64,000 nucleotides of DNA from CALXVA01 sp944393025 (GCA_963931445.1 OZ007016.1:558001-622000), one strand, 5' to 3'. Positions 25,858 to 35,676 are shown, counted from the first letter of the stretch. Program-made: numbers and translations. The notes: a model not told the origin generated them from the sequence alone.

Positions 25858-26337
25858 ATGGATACAGAAAAAGAAGTTTTATTAACTCAAGAGGGTTATG
25901 ATAACTTAGAAAAAGAACTAGAGTATTTAACAACAGAAAAAAGAGCAGAAATAGCAGAAAGAATTAAAATAGCTTTAGGTTTTGGAGATTTATCTGAAAA
26001 TTCAGAATATGATGAAGCTAAAAATGCTCAAGCAGCAAATGAAACAAAAATAGCAGAGCTTGAGAACAAATTAAGATATGCTAAAATTATAGATGAATCA
26101 GAAATAGATACTAAGACAGTACAAGTAGGAAATACTGTTAAGGTTTTAGATATGGAATTTAATGAAGAAGAATCATATACAATAGTTGGTTCAACAGAAG
26201 TAGATTTAGCACAAAACAAAATATCAAATGAATCTCCAATAGGAGTAGCTCTTATGGGTGCTAAAAAAGGTCAAATAGTAGAAGCACAAGCACCGGCTGG
26301 TGTTATGAGATATAAAATTATTTCAATAACAAAATAG
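25858..26337 (+). CDS. greA: Transcription elongation factor GreA
   Basis: GreA (159 aa, normal length) rescues backtracked RNA polymerase by stimulating cleavage of the transcript 3' end. The N-terminal coiled coil holds the family sequence LTQEGYDNLEKELEYL and LGFGDLSENSEYDEAKNAQ, with the acidic tip residues D and E. The C-terminal FKBP-like domain ends with SPIGVALMGAKKGQIVEAQAP. AAAAGGAGGGAG precedes the ATG. mfd begins 40 bases later, so two factors acting on stalled RNA polymerase are adjacent. Confidence 0.97.
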   Translation: MDTEKEVLLTQEGYDNLEKELEYLTTEKRAEIAERIKIALGFGDLSENSEYDEAKNAQAANETKIAELENKLRYAKIIDESEIDTKTVQVGNTVKVLDMEFNEEESYTIVGSTEVDLAQNKISNESPIGVALMGAKKGQIVEAQAPAGVMRYKIISITK

Positions 26338-26377
26338 TTTGTATAAAAGTATGAACTTAGTGCTAAAAGGTGGTAGC

Positions 26378-29300
26378 ATGAAAAATGAAATTATACAAAA
26401 CTTAAGAAAATTAGATAAGTTTAAAGAAATTAGTAAACAAATTGAAATGAAAAAAACCCCGATAAATATATCGGGGTTAGTATTCGTGGGAAAATCACAT
26501 ATAATTTCTGCTGTAAAAGAAGAATTAAAGAGGTCAATTTGTGTTATAACATATAATGAATTACAAGCTAGAAATTTAGTAAAAGATTTGAATTTTTTTA
26601 CTGATAAAGTTGAATATTTTGGAAAAAGAGAAATTGCTTCTTATGACTATATTTCAGAAAGCAAAGATTTACCATATGAAAGAATAAATGTTTTAAATAA
26701 ATTACAAAATAATGAAATAAATATTGTGGTAACAACAATAGAAGCAATAATGCAAACAATGATACCTAAAAAAATATTATACAAAAACATACTTACATTT
26801 AAAGTAGGAAAATTTTTTGAAAGTACTGGATTTACAGGAAAAAAAGATTTAAATAATTTAAAACAATTATTATTACTACTTGGTTATGAAAGAAATGATT
26901 TAGTAGAAAATAGAGGACAATTTAGTATTAGAGGTGGAATTGTAGATATTGGTCTAACAGAAAAAGAAGGAGTTAGAATAGAATTTTGGGGAGATGAAAT
27001 AGATTCAATTAGATATTTTAGTATAGCTTCTCAAAGAACAACTCAAATGGCAGAGAAAATAAGTATATATCCTGCACATGAATATATATTAAATTATGAA
27101 GAAGAAGAAAAAATAATTCCAGAATATTCAGATATTGTTTCAAATATTTGTAAAAGAATAAATGAAAAATATGATAATGATTCAAGTAATGTAAATTTAA
27201 AATCTTTACAAAAAATAAAAGAAGATATAGAAGCAATTCAAAATGGAGAATATATTAGTAAAATAGATAAATACTTTAATGAATTTTATATTAAAAGTGG
27301 AAATTTTTTAGAATATTTACCTAAAGATACAATTTTATTTATAGATGAAAATCCAAAAATAAACCAAAGAATAGAGAATATATTAATAGAAAACAACAAT
27401 TTAATAAAATCACTAATAGAGAAAGAAAGATTTATTCCAGAGGGAATAAATAATGTAAGTAATTTTAACATATCAGATTGGAATAGAATATATCAAGAAA
27501 AACAAACAATATATTTAGAAGAAAACAACAATTCATCTGTAAATAAAATAGAAATTAACTATAGGCAAATAAATTTTTATAAGAGCGAAATAGAAATATT
27601 AGTAAGTGATTTAAAAAAGTGGATTAGTGAAAAAAAAGAAGTTATTATTCTTTCAGGTAGTGAAGGAAATATAGCAAAAGTAAAAAATTTACTAGTAGAA
27701 AATGATATAAAAAATGTAAATTTGCAGATTATTTCTGGTGGACTTTCATCAGGATTTGAATGCTATGACTTAAATTTAGTAGTTGTAAGTATGGCAGAAG
27801 CCTTTGATGGAGAAGTAAAAAAGAAAAAGTCTAATAGTATTTTCAAGCAAGGAGAAAAAATTGTATTTGCAGATCTAAAACCAGGTGATTTTGTTGTTCA
27901 TAAAACACACGGAATAGGTGAATTTATAGGTGTAAATACAATTTCTACAGATGGAATAACAAAAGATTATATAAAAATAAAATACAAAAATGATGATATG
28001 TTGTATATTCCAACGAGCAATTTAGATAATGTAAGAAAATACATAGGTGGAGGAGATACAGTACCTAGACTTAATAAATTAGGAAGCAAAGAATGGAGTA
28101 ATACAAAAGCAAAAGTAAAGAAAAATTTAAGAGAAGTTGCTAAAGATTTAATTGAATTATATGCTAAAAGGCAAAAAATAAAAGGATATGCTTTTTCTAA
28201 AGACACAGAATGGCAAAAACAATTTGAAGGAGAATTTCCATATCAAGAAACAAATGATCAGTTAAGATGTATAGAAGAAGTAAAAAAGGATATGGAAAAA
28301 GAAAGACCTATGGATCGACTTCTTTGCGGAGATGTTGGATATGGAAAAACAGAAGTAGCAATTAGAGCAACATTTAAAGCAGTAATGGATCATAAACAAG
28401 TAGCATATTTAGTACCAACTACAGTTTTAGCAAGTCAGCAATATGAGGGATTTAAATCAAGAATGGAAAATTTTGCAGTAAATGTAGAACTTCTAAATAG
28501 GTTTAAAACAAAGAAAGAACAAAATGAAATTGTTAAAAAATTAAAACTTGGAGAAATTGATGTAGTAATTGGAACACATAGAATACTTAGTGATGATGTG
28601 GAATTTAAAAATTTAGGATTACTAATAATTGATGAGGAACATAGATTTGGAGTTAAAGATAAAGAAAAAATAAAAAAATTAAAAACAAATGTAGATGTAC
28701 TTACAATGACAGCAACCCCAATTCCAAGAACATTACATATGTCAATATTAGGTGTTAGAGATATGTCTGTAATATATGAACCACCACAAAATAGAAGACC
28801 TGTTCAGACATATGTATTAGAATATGATAAAGAAGTAGTAAAGGAAGCAATAATAAAAGAGCTTGAAAGAAGCGGACAGGTATTTTATCTATATAATAAA
28901 GTAGAAAATATATCTCAAAAAGCATTAGAAATTTCAGAATTAATTCCAGAGGCTAAAGTAGAATTTGCACATGGAAAAATGACAGGAAAAGAATTAGAAG
29001 ATATAATGGAAAGATTTATAAAAAAAGATATAAATGTTTTAGTATGTACTACAATTTTAGAATCTGGAATTGATATACCAAATGCAAATACAATAATAGT
29101 AGAAAATGCAGATAGATTGGGTTTAGCACAACTTTATCAAATAAGAGGAAGAGTTGGAAGAAGTGATAAACAAGCATATGCATATATAACATATAAAAGA
29201 GATAAGTTATTATCAGAAGTTGCAGATAAAAGACTAAAAGCAATAAGAGAATTTACAGAATTTGGATCAGGATTTAAAATAGCAATGAGAGACCTAGAAA

Positions 29301-29878
29301 TAAGAGGAGCTGGAAGCTTACTTGGAGAAATACAACATGGACACATGGAACAAGTAGGTTATGATACATATTGCAATTTATTAGATCAAGTAGTAAAAGA
29401 AATGCAAGGAATTGAAATACAAGATGAAGAACAGGAAATACAAATAGATATAAATATATCAAGCTATATACCAGATAGTTACATAGAAAATAGTAGCCAA
29501 AAAATAGAAATATATCAAAATATTGCACTTTGCAGAACAGAAGAAGATATACAAAATGTAATAGATGAGATAATAGATAGATATGGAGTAATGCCAAAAG
29601 AATTAGAAAATTTAATAGAAGTAGCAAGAATTAAAGAACTATGTAGAAAAGCAGGAATTATAAAAATATCACAAAAGAAAAATACATTATCAAATACTCA
29701 AAATTTAGTATTTTATTATGATAAAAATAAATATAATCCTGAAATAGTAGATAAATTAATAAAAAAATATGGATATGATATTAAATTTTCTACAGGAATA
29801 GAGCCATATATAACTTTAAAAATTAAAAATTTAAAAGACCAAGAACTAATAGAAAAAATAAAAGACTTTATTAAATAG
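26378..29878 (+). CDS. mfd: Transcription-repair coupling factor Mfd
   Basis: Mfd (1166 aa) removes RNA polymerase stalled at lesions and recruits UvrA. Visible modules: a UvrB-like N-terminus (KRSICVITYNELQARNLVKDL, SIRGGIVDIG), a CarD-type polymerase-interaction domain near residues 500-570 (LKPGDFVVHKTHGIGEFIGV), and helicase motifs GDVGYGKTEVA, DEEHRFGVKDKEK, MTATPIPRT and QLYQIRGRVGRSDKQAY, followed by the C-terminal TRCF domain. ATG 26378 has AAAGGTGG upstream and is preferred to an in-frame TTG at 26339. A GC-rich hairpin lies within codons 26-34. Confidence 0.97.
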   Translation: MKNEIIQNLRKLDKFKEISKQIEMKKTPINISGLVFVGKSHIISAVKEELKRSICVITYNELQARNLVKDLNFFTDKVEYFGKREIASYDYISESKDLPYERINVLNKLQNNEINIVVTTIEAIMQTMIPKKILYKNILTFKVGKFFESTGFTGKKDLNNLKQLLLLLGYERNDLVENRGQFSIRGGIVDIGLTEKEGVRIEFWGDEIDSIRYFSIASQRTTQMAEKISIYPAHEYILNYEEEEKIIPEYSDIVSNICKRINEKYDNDSSNVNLKSLQKIKEDIEAIQNGEYISKIDKYFNEFYIKSGNFLEYLPKDTILFIDENPKINQRIENILIENNNLIKSLIEKERFIPEGINNVSNFNISDWNRIYQEKQTIYLEENNNSSVNKIEINYRQINFYKSEIEILVSDLKKWISEKKEVIILSGSEGNIAKVKNLLVENDIKNVNLQIISGGLSSGFECYDLNLVVVSMAEAFDGEVKKKKSNSIFKQGEKIVFADLKPGDFVVHKTHGIGEFIGVNTISTDGITKDYIKIKYKNDDMLYIPTSNLDNVRKYIGGGDTVPRLNKLGSKEWSNTKAKVKKNLREVAKDLIELYAKRQKIKGYAFSKDTEWQKQFEGEFPYQETNDQLRCIEEVKKDMEKERPMDRLLCGDVGYGKTEVAIRATFKAVMDHKQVAYLVPTTVLASQQYEGFKSRMENFAVNVELLNRFKTKKEQNEIVKKLKLGEIDVVIGTHRILSDDVEFKNLGLLIIDEEHRFGVKDKEKIKKLKTNVDVLTMTATPIPRTLHMSILGVRDMSVIYEPPQNRRPVQTYVLEYDKEVVKEAIIKELERSGQVFYLYNKVENISQKALEISELIPEAKVEFAHGKMTGKELEDIMERFIKKDINVLVCTTILESGIDIPNANTIIVENADRLGLAQLYQIRGRVGRSDKQAYAYITYKRDKLLSEVADKRLKAIREFTEFGSGFKIAMRDLEIRGAGSLLGEIQHGHMEQVGYDTYCNLLDQVVKEMQGIEIQDEEQEIQIDINISSYIPDSYIENSSQKIEIYQNIALCRTEEDIQNVIDEIIDRYGVMPKELENLIEVARIKELCRKAGIIKISQKKNTLSNTQNLVFYYDKNKYNPEIVDKLIKKYGYDIKFSTGIEPYITLKIKNLKDQELIEKIKDFIK
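26450..26478 (-). terminator. Intrinsic terminator on the antisense strand inside mfd
   Basis: AACCCCGATA (26455-26464) and TATCGGGGTT (26469-26478) form a perfect 10-bp stem with a 4-nt loop. On the minus strand it is followed by seven T residues (plus-strand A run 26450-26456). On the sense strand there is no T-run. Confidence 0.6.
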
Positions 29879-29880
29879 AC

Positions 29881-29895
29881 CTTGTTGTATAGGAA
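29881..29895. repeat. Family B end fragment
   Basis: CTTGTTGTATAGGAAAA matches the terminal junction of family B elements. Only this short end remains, directly after the mfd stop, in the leader of the methyltransferase gene. Confidence 0.5.
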
Positions 29896-29917
29896 AAGAT
29901 TTCAAAAGGAGATTAAA

Positions 29918-30712
29918 ATGCAAGTAATATCAAGTAAAGATAATGAAATAGTAAAAAATATAAAAAAATTAAAAGAAAAAAAATATAGAGATTTAGAAAA
30001 TGCTTATATAATAGAAGGAATAAAACTAGTAAAAGAAGCTATTTATGAAAATGCTAAGATAAGGCAGATTATAATGTGTGAAAACTATGCAGATAATAAA
30101 GAAATTGACAAAGAAACACTATACGAAATTTCTAAATACAATTTAATATATGTAACAGAAAAAGTATTTAATACTATAACTGATGTAAAAACTCCTCAGG
30201 GAATTATTGCTATTGTAGAAAAAAATAATTCTACTTGTGAAATCAACTATTCAGAAGAAATAATAATTGCATTAGATGATGTACAAGATCCAGGAAATTT
30301 AGGAACAATTATAAGAACTGCCGATAGTGCTAACTTAAAGCAAATAATACTTTCTAAAAACAGTGCAGATCCATATAATCCCAAAGTAGTTCGCTCAACA
30401 ATGGGAGGAATTTTTAGAGTAAATATAATTGAAGTAGATAATTTAGAAGAAACTTTAAAACAAACACAAAAAAATGGATTTAAAGTAATGGTTACAGTAT
30501 TAGATACACAAAAAAGTATTTTTGATGCAAATTATAATAAAAAAGTTATAGTAATAGGTAATGAGGCAAATGGAATTTCAAAAGCAATACAAAACATAGC
30601 AGATGAAAAAGTAAAAATACCAATGTTAGGAAAAACAGAAAGTCTAAATGCTTCAGTTGCAGCAGGGGTAATGATATATGAATATGTAAGAAAAAAGGCA
30701 AAAAGCATATAA
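29918..30712 (+). CDS. TrmH/SpoU-family RNA 2'-O-methyltransferase
   Basis: A 264-residue SPOUT methyltransferase. The N-terminal substrate-binding domain (SKDNEIVKNIKKLKEKKYRD, AYIIEGIKLVKEAI) precedes the knotted domain with the three SpoU motifs: DVQDPGNLGTIIRTAD, VIGNEANGIS and ESLNASVAAGVMIYE. The family methylates a ribose in rRNA or tRNA with SAM; the exact target is not shown (YsgA/RlmB-like). ATG 29918 follows AAAGGAG. An in-frame alternative at 29882 would translate repeat sequence and is rejected. Confidence 0.9.
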   Translation: MQVISSKDNEIVKNIKKLKEKKYRDLENAYIIEGIKLVKEAIYENAKIRQIIMCENYADNKEIDKETLYEISKYNLIYVTEKVFNTITDVKTPQGIIAIVEKNNSTCEINYSEEIIIALDDVQDPGNLGTIIRTADSANLKQIILSKNSADPYNPKVVRSTMGGIFRVNIIEVDNLEETLKQTQKNGFKVMVTVLDTQKSIFDANYNKKVIVIGNEANGISKAIQNIADEKVKIPMLGKTESLNASVAAGVMIYEYVRKKAKSI

Positions 30713-30744
30713 ATATATTAAAACTACTTAGGATGGAGGAAAAA

Positions 30745-31191
30745 ATGAAATTAGTTGTACAAAGAGTAAAAAATGCAAAAGTTGAAGTAGAAGGAAAAAT
30801 TGTAGGAAGCATAGATAAAGGTTTTTTAGTTCTATTAGGTGTAACACATACCGATAATGAGCAAATAGCTGATTACTTAGTAAAAAAATTGTGTAATCTT
30901 AGAGTATTTAAAGACGATAATGATAAAATGAATTTAAGCATTAAAGATATAAATGGTAAATTACTTATAGTATCACAATTTACACTTTATGCAGACTGTA
31001 ATAAAGGAAATAGACCAGCATTTGTAAATGCTGCAAAACCAGAAATAGCTAATAAACTTTACGAATATTTTTGCAATAAATGCAAAGAAAATGAAATAGA
31101 AGTTCAAAAAGGCATATTTGGAGCAAACATGCAAGTAAGCCTTTTAAATGACGGACCAGTTACCATCATTTTAGAAAAAAGTTCGTTTTAG
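30745..31191 (+). CDS. dtd: D-aminoacyl-tRNA deacylase
   Basis: DTD (148 aa, normal length) removes D-amino acids and glycine mis-attached to tRNA, using a cross-subunit Gly-cisPro motif and no side-chain catalyst. Visible are MKLVVQRVKNAKVEV, the SQFTLYADCNKGNRPAF motif and NDGPVTIILE at the end. ATG 30745 has GGAGG upstream and gives the conserved N-terminus. The final residues SSF and the stop TAG come from a family A repeat that begins at 31181. Confidence 0.95.
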   Translation: MKLVVQRVKNAKVEVEGKIVGSIDKGFLVLLGVTHTDNEQIADYLVKKLCNLRVFKDDNDKMNLSIKDINGKLLIVSQFTLYADCNKGNRPAFVNAAKPEIANKLYEYFCNKCKENEIEVQKGIFGANMQVSLLNDGPVTIILEKSSF

Positions 31192-31316
31192 GGACAGGTC
31201 TCCCAGCGAATCTTTATTCGTTTTGGGGACAGGTCTTCTGACGAACTTTTTTTCGTTTTAAGACCTGTCCCCAAAACGAATAAAGATTCGCTGGGAGACC
31301 TGTCCCTAAAACGAAC
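31181..31316. repeat. Family A palindromic repeat, longest copy
   Basis: A 136-bp near-perfect inverted repeat. The left arm reads GTTCGTTTTAGGGACAGGTC, then CAGCGAATCTTTATTCG and a second GGGGACAGGTC. The right arm mirrors it and ends GACCTGTCCCTAAAACGAAC. The two inner halves meet around CGAACTTTTTTTCG. The copy contains four GGGACAGGTC cores, two in each orientation, and includes the dtd stop codon. It should form a long RNA hairpin at the dtd 3' end. Confidence 0.9.
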
Positions 31317-31382
31317 TAGACAAAATAAAGGAAATAATATATAATATTATATGTAAAATACAAAAAAAGGGATGATAGTAAT

Positions 31383-33140
31383 ATGTATAGGAATCATAAT
31401 TGTGGAGAATTAAACATATCAAATGTTGGAGAAACAGTTTTAATTGCAGGTTGGATTCAAAAAATAAGAAATTTAGGTTCTATGAAATTTATAGATTTAA
31501 GAGACCAATTTGGAATAACACAAATAGTTATAAGTGATAATGAAAATTTAAAAGAAAAATCAAATGAACTTGTTACAGAATGTGTAATTAATGTTAAAGG
31601 AAAAGTTATAGAAAGAAGTAACAAGAATAATAAAATACCTACAGGAGAAATTGAAATTGAAGCAGAGGAGATAAATGTTTTAGGTAAATGTAAAAATATT
31701 TTACCTTTTGAAGTAAATTCAGAAAAAATAGGTGAAACAAGAGAAGACTTAAGATTAGAGTATAGATTTTTAGATTTAAGAAATGATAAATTACATAAAA
31801 ATATTTTACTTCGTTCTGAAATAATGAAAACATTAAGAGCAAAAATGGATGAACTAGGTTTTACAGAAGTACAAACTCCAATACTTGCTAATTCATCACC
31901 AGAAGGTGCAAGAGATTATTTAGTGCCAAGTAGATTACATCCAGGGGAATTTTATGCTCTTCCACAAGCACCACAACAATTTAAACAACTTCTTATGGTA
32001 TCTGGTTTTGATAAATATTATCAAATAGCACCATGTTTTAGAGATGAAGATCCAAGAGCAGATAGAGCACCAGGAGAATTTTATCAATTAGATTTCGAGA
32101 TGAGTTTTGCAGAACAAGAAGATGTATTTAATGTATTAGAAAGTATATTTACAACAGTATTTAAAAAACATACTAAATGGAAAGTAGATGAAGCTCCATT
32201 TAAAAGAATCCCATATAAAGAGGCAATGGAAAAATATGGTATAGATAAACCAGATTTAAGAAATCCACTTATTATACAAGATGCAACTAAATTATTTGAA
32301 AATACAGAATTTAATGCATTTAAAGATAAAACTATAAAAATAATAATTGTACCAGAATGTGCAAAACAAGGAAGAAAATTTTTTGATAACATGACAGAAT
32401 TTGCAAAAGAAGAAATAAAAGCAAATGGTTTAGGCTGGGTAAAAGTAGAATCAGAAAATACATATACTGGGGGAATAGCTAAATTTATAACTGAAAGTAT
32501 GCAAGAAAAATTTAGCAAAGAATATAAAGTAAAAGAAAATGATGCAATTTTCTTTATAGCTGATGAATTTGAAAAAGCACAAAAAATAGCAGGACAAGTT
32601 AGAATAGAACTTGGAAAAAGATTAGATTTAATAGAAAAAAATGTGTATAGATTTTGTTTTATTACAGATTTTCCAATGTATGAGTTATCAGATGAAGGAA
32701 CAATAGATTTTAACCATAACCCATTTTCAATGCCACAAGGTGGAAGAGAAGCTTTAGAGAACAAAAATCCATTAGATATATTAGCATATCAATATGATGT
32801 TGTATGTAATGGCTATGAAATGGCATCTGGTGCTGTTAGAAACCATGATCCAGAACTTATGGTAAAAGCATTTGAAATAGCAGGATACAGTGAAAAAGAA
32901 GTAGAAACAAGATTTGGAGCGCTATATAATGCATTCCAATATGGTACACCACCACATGCAGGAGCAGCTCCTGGGCTAGACAGAATGGTAATGCTTATAG
33001 CAGATTCTGATAATATAAGAGAAGTAATAGCATTTCCAAAAAATAAAAAAGCAAGAGATGTACTTATGAGAGCACCAAGTAATGTTACAGAAAAACAACT
33101 TAAAGACGTTCATATAAAAATAGATGTAAAAGATAAATAG
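31383..33140 (+). CDS. aspS: Aspartyl-tRNA synthetase
   Basis: AspS (585 aa, bacterial type) is a class IIb synthetase. The N-terminal OB-fold anticodon-binding domain (AGWIQKIRNLGSMKFIDLRD) is followed by the catalytic core with motif 2 (FRDEDPRADRAPGEFYQLD), a GAD insertion domain in the middle (about residues 290-410), and motif 3 (GAAPGLDRMVML). Whether it is discriminating (Asp only) or also charges tRNA-Asn is not decided here, but a separate asnS in this window suggests direct Asn charging. The ribosome site AAAGGGATG is modest. Confidence 0.96.
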   Translation: MYRNHNCGELNISNVGETVLIAGWIQKIRNLGSMKFIDLRDQFGITQIVISDNENLKEKSNELVTECVINVKGKVIERSNKNNKIPTGEIEIEAEEINVLGKCKNILPFEVNSEKIGETREDLRLEYRFLDLRNDKLHKNILLRSEIMKTLRAKMDELGFTEVQTPILANSSPEGARDYLVPSRLHPGEFYALPQAPQQFKQLLMVSGFDKYYQIAPCFRDEDPRADRAPGEFYQLDFEMSFAEQEDVFNVLESIFTTVFKKHTKWKVDEAPFKRIPYKEAMEKYGIDKPDLRNPLIIQDATKLFENTEFNAFKDKTIKIIIVPECAKQGRKFFDNMTEFAKEEIKANGLGWVKVESENTYTGGIAKFITESMQEKFSKEYKVKENDAIFFIADEFEKAQKIAGQVRIELGKRLDLIEKNVYRFCFITDFPMYELSDEGTIDFNHNPFSMPQGGREALENKNPLDILAYQYDVVCNGYEMASGAVRNHDPELMVKAFEIAGYSEKEVETRFGALYNAFQYGTPPHAGAAPGLDRMVMLIADSDNIREVIAFPKNKKARDVLMRAPSNVTEKQLKDVHIKIDVKDK

Positions 33141-33226
33141 AAAAATATATATTAAAGGAACATGGTAAGAATATTTATAAAATTAAAGTAAGTAATGTCC
33201 TTAAAGATTAGAAAGAGGAATAAAAT

Positions 33227-34178
33227 TTGAAAGTAGAAGAAATATTAGCAAAAGCTCCAAAAGATGCATCAAAACAGTTATTAATGAGATATCTTTATTT
33301 AGAACTTGGAAAGATTTATAAAAGAGATACAAGATTTTTCTATGGTACAGATGAAGAAAAAGAAAAAATATATAATAGCAAAACTAAAATTGATGGAGAT
33401 ACTAATATAATTTGTAAATCTATAGGAGAGATATATGTAAAAGTTTTTGCACAAGCAGGAATTAAAGCAAAATGTGTTAATAAAACAACAAACTCTCCTT
33501 TTCCTCATATAGATGTAATAGCATCACCAGATAATGGAGAACATTGGTATTATATGAACCCAATGGATGATTTATATAGAATTCAAGGGCGGACTAAAAA
33601 CACAAAGATATGCAACTAAAACATCAAAATATGAAGGACTTGATAGTCTTTCAGAAGAAGAGTTAAGACAAATGGATACTGAATTAGGGTATACATATCA
33701 TGGATTATATATGGATGAATTTTTTGAGGAATTAAGAAGAGAATTTTTGGAAAGATCAAAAATGAAAGCTCATATTTTAAATGAAAATCCTAATTTAACA
33801 AATCGTGATTTGACAAAAGACTTTTTATTAGAATATAAACTAGATTTTTTAATAAAACATATTACAGAATTTCAAAAAATACAAGGCTATATAGAATTGA
33901 AAAAATATCAAAAAGAAATATTAGGAAGAGTATTAAATCAAACAGAAAGAAGAAAAATTAAAATACGAAATTTATGTAGTATAGCAGGAGTGCCTAAAAA
34001 TATGCAATCAGTTGTTGAAGTACAGTTAGAAGGAAAACATATATATTATGTTACTAAAAAAGGAACTAATGAATACATGAAAATGTCAGCAGAACAAATG
34101 CTAGATTATATAGAAAATAGTGATTCACATTTTTTGAAAGAAAGAAGAGGTTTAGATAGACCTGAAGAAAGAGAATAA
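33227..34178 (+). CDS. Transglutaminase-like protein, needs +1 shift at CGGA 33590
   Basis: Two overlapping frames form one protein if CGGA (33590-33593) is read as glycine: upstream ...MNPMDDLYRIQG, then GLKTQRYATKTSKYEGL downstream, giving 316 residues. Without the shift, frame zero ends at 33619, after 130 codons. The first part has a transglutaminase-like arrangement: Cys in TNIICKSIGEIYVKVFAQ, His in FPHIDVIAS, Asp in MNPMDD. The second part is helical and unrecognised. The start is TTG 33227, with AAAGAGG upstream. The function is unknown; a cysteine-peptidase or amidase fold is an inference. It lies between aspS and mnmA. Confidence 0.75.
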
Positions 34179-34218
34179 ATTACTAATAAGAGTACTGCTT
34201 TGGAAAGGAATATAAAAG

Positions 34219-35271
34219 ATGAACAAAAAAGTTTTATTAGGAATGAGTGGTGGAGTAGATAGTTCTGTTTCAGCAATTTTATTACAAAAACAAGGCTATG
34301 AAGTAATAGGTGCAACAATGAGACTATGGGAAAAAGATGGGGAAAATAATAGTATAAAAGATGCCAAAAAAGTATGTGAAAAACTAGGAATCAAACACCA
34401 TACTATAGACTTAAGAGAAGATTTTAAGAAAAAAGTTATAGATAATTTTATATCTACTTATATGTGTGCTAAAACTCCAAATCCCTGTGTAGAATGTAAT
34501 AAATTTATGAAATTTGATGCTTTTTATAAAATAGCAAAACAACTTGGATGTGAATATATAGCAACAGGACATTATGCAAAAACATATTATTCAGAAAAAT
34601 ATAACCAATATGTAATTTCTAAAGCAGAAGCATCACAAAAAGATCAAAGTTATTTTTTATATGGAATAGAAAAAGAAATAGTACCATATATAATATTTCC
34701 ATTATCAGAATTTAATGAAAAGACAGAAATTAGAAAAATTGCAGAAGAAAATGGATTAGAAGTAGCAAATAAAAAAGATAGTCAAGATGTGTGTTTTATT
34801 CAAAATAATGACTATATAGGTTTTATAAAAAATCAAAATATCAAAGAAAATATAAATAAGCAAGGAAACATTATTTTAACTAATGGAGAAGTGGTAGGAA
34901 AACATACAGGAATTATTAATTATACAATAGGTCAGAGAAAAGGTCTTGGAATTTCATATAAAGAGCCACTATATGTAATAAAATTAAATAGGGAAAGAAA
35001 TGAAGTAATAGTTGGAACAGAAGAACAACTATATAATAAAGAACTTTTAGCAAATGAACTTAATTTTCTATTAAACATGGAATTAGAAGGAAAAGAAATT
35101 GAAATTGAAGCAAAGATAAGATATAGGACAATACCTCAAAAAGCAATTTTAAAAGTAGAAAACAATATTGCAAAAGTAAAATTTGATAAACCTCAAAGAG
35201 CTATAACACCAGGACAATCTGTAGTATTTTATATAGATAATGTTGTACTTGGTGGAGGAAAAATAATGTAA
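34219..35271 (+). CDS. mnmA: tRNA-specific 2-thiouridylase MnmA
   Basis: MnmA (350 aa) thiolates U34 of tRNA-Lys, -Glu and -Gln. The PP-loop MSGGVDSSVSAILL, the catalytic cysteine in TPNPCVECNKFMKF, GHYAKTYY, SQKDQSYFLYGI, and the second cysteine in DSQDVCFI are all present, and the C-terminal beta-barrel domain is intact (GQRKGLGIS to ALTPGQSVVFY-like end). GAAAGGAA precedes the ATG. The gene follows the transglutaminase-like gene by 40 bases. Confidence 0.96.
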   Translation: MNKKVLLGMSGGVDSSVSAILLQKQGYEVIGATMRLWEKDGENNSIKDAKKVCEKLGIKHHTIDLREDFKKKVIDNFISTYMCAKTPNPCVECNKFMKFDAFYKIAKQLGCEYIATGHYAKTYYSEKYNQYVISKAEASQKDQSYFLYGIEKEIVPYIIFPLSEFNEKTEIRKIAEENGLEVANKKDSQDVCFIQNNDYIGFIKNQNIKENINKQGNIILTNGEVVGKHTGIINYTIGQRKGLGISYKEPLYVIKLNRERNEVIVGTEEQLYNKELLANELNFLLNMELEGKEIEIEAKIRYRTIPQKAILKVENNIAKVKFDKPQRAITPGQSVVFYIDNVVLGGGKIM

Positions 35272-35321
35272 TGTTTTTTAAAAATAAAACAAGACAAAAG
35301 AACAAATTTTCGTAAAAACTA

Positions 35322-35350
35322 TTGCTTTATTTTTATGTTAATGATAAAAT
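35322..35350 (+). promoter_or_regulatory. Candidate sigma-A promoter
   Basis: TTGCTT (35322-35327) and TAAAAT (35345-35350) with a 17-base spacer, upstream of the 79-residue coiled-coil gene. Confidence 0.5.
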
Positions 35351-35384
35351 ATTATACATAATATAATAGTCATGGGGTGATTAA

Positions 35385-35624
35385 ATGTCTGAACTAGAAA
35401 AAGTTGAACTAGAAGCATTAATTACACAAATAAATGAACTATTAAACGAAATAAAAAACGAACAAAAAAACATGCAAAAAGTAATACAAAATAATCATAA
35501 AGTAAATATGCAAAAATTTTCAAAGCTGATTGAATATAACAAGATTGCAGATATGACTAATACCGTTTTTGAGAAGAGAATAGCAAGTATAGAAAAATTA
35601 CTTTATGAAGTTTTTAAAAGTTAA
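35385..35624 (+). CDS. Small coiled-coil protein
   Basis: A 79-residue, highly charged protein predicted by eye to be almost entirely helical, with heptad-like Leu/Ile spacing (LEALITQINELLNEIKNEQK). No membrane segment, signal peptide or cysteine is seen. The start follows a GGGGTGA ribosome-like site. It has its own promoter and a strong terminator, so it is a separate transcription unit. The function is unknown. Confidence 0.7.
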   Translation: MSELEKVELEALITQINELLNEIKNEQKNMQKVIQNNHKVNMQKFSKLIEYNKIADMTNTVFEKRIASIEKLLYEVFKS

Positions 35625-35630
35625 TTGAAT

Positions 35631-35676
35631 AAAAAAGGAAAAATTATAACCAAATATATAATTTTTCCTTTTTTAT
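35631..35676 (+). terminator. Terminator after the coiled-coil gene
   Basis: AAAAAAGGAAAAATTATA (35631-35648) pairs with TATAATTTTTCCTTTTTT (35657-35674) around a short loop, ending in a T-run. Confidence 0.85.

Noticed and set aside
33567..34178. Second half of the transglutaminase-like gene as a separate gene
   Set aside because: The ATG at 33567 lies inside the first half without a ribosome site. The two parts join smoothly at CGGA.
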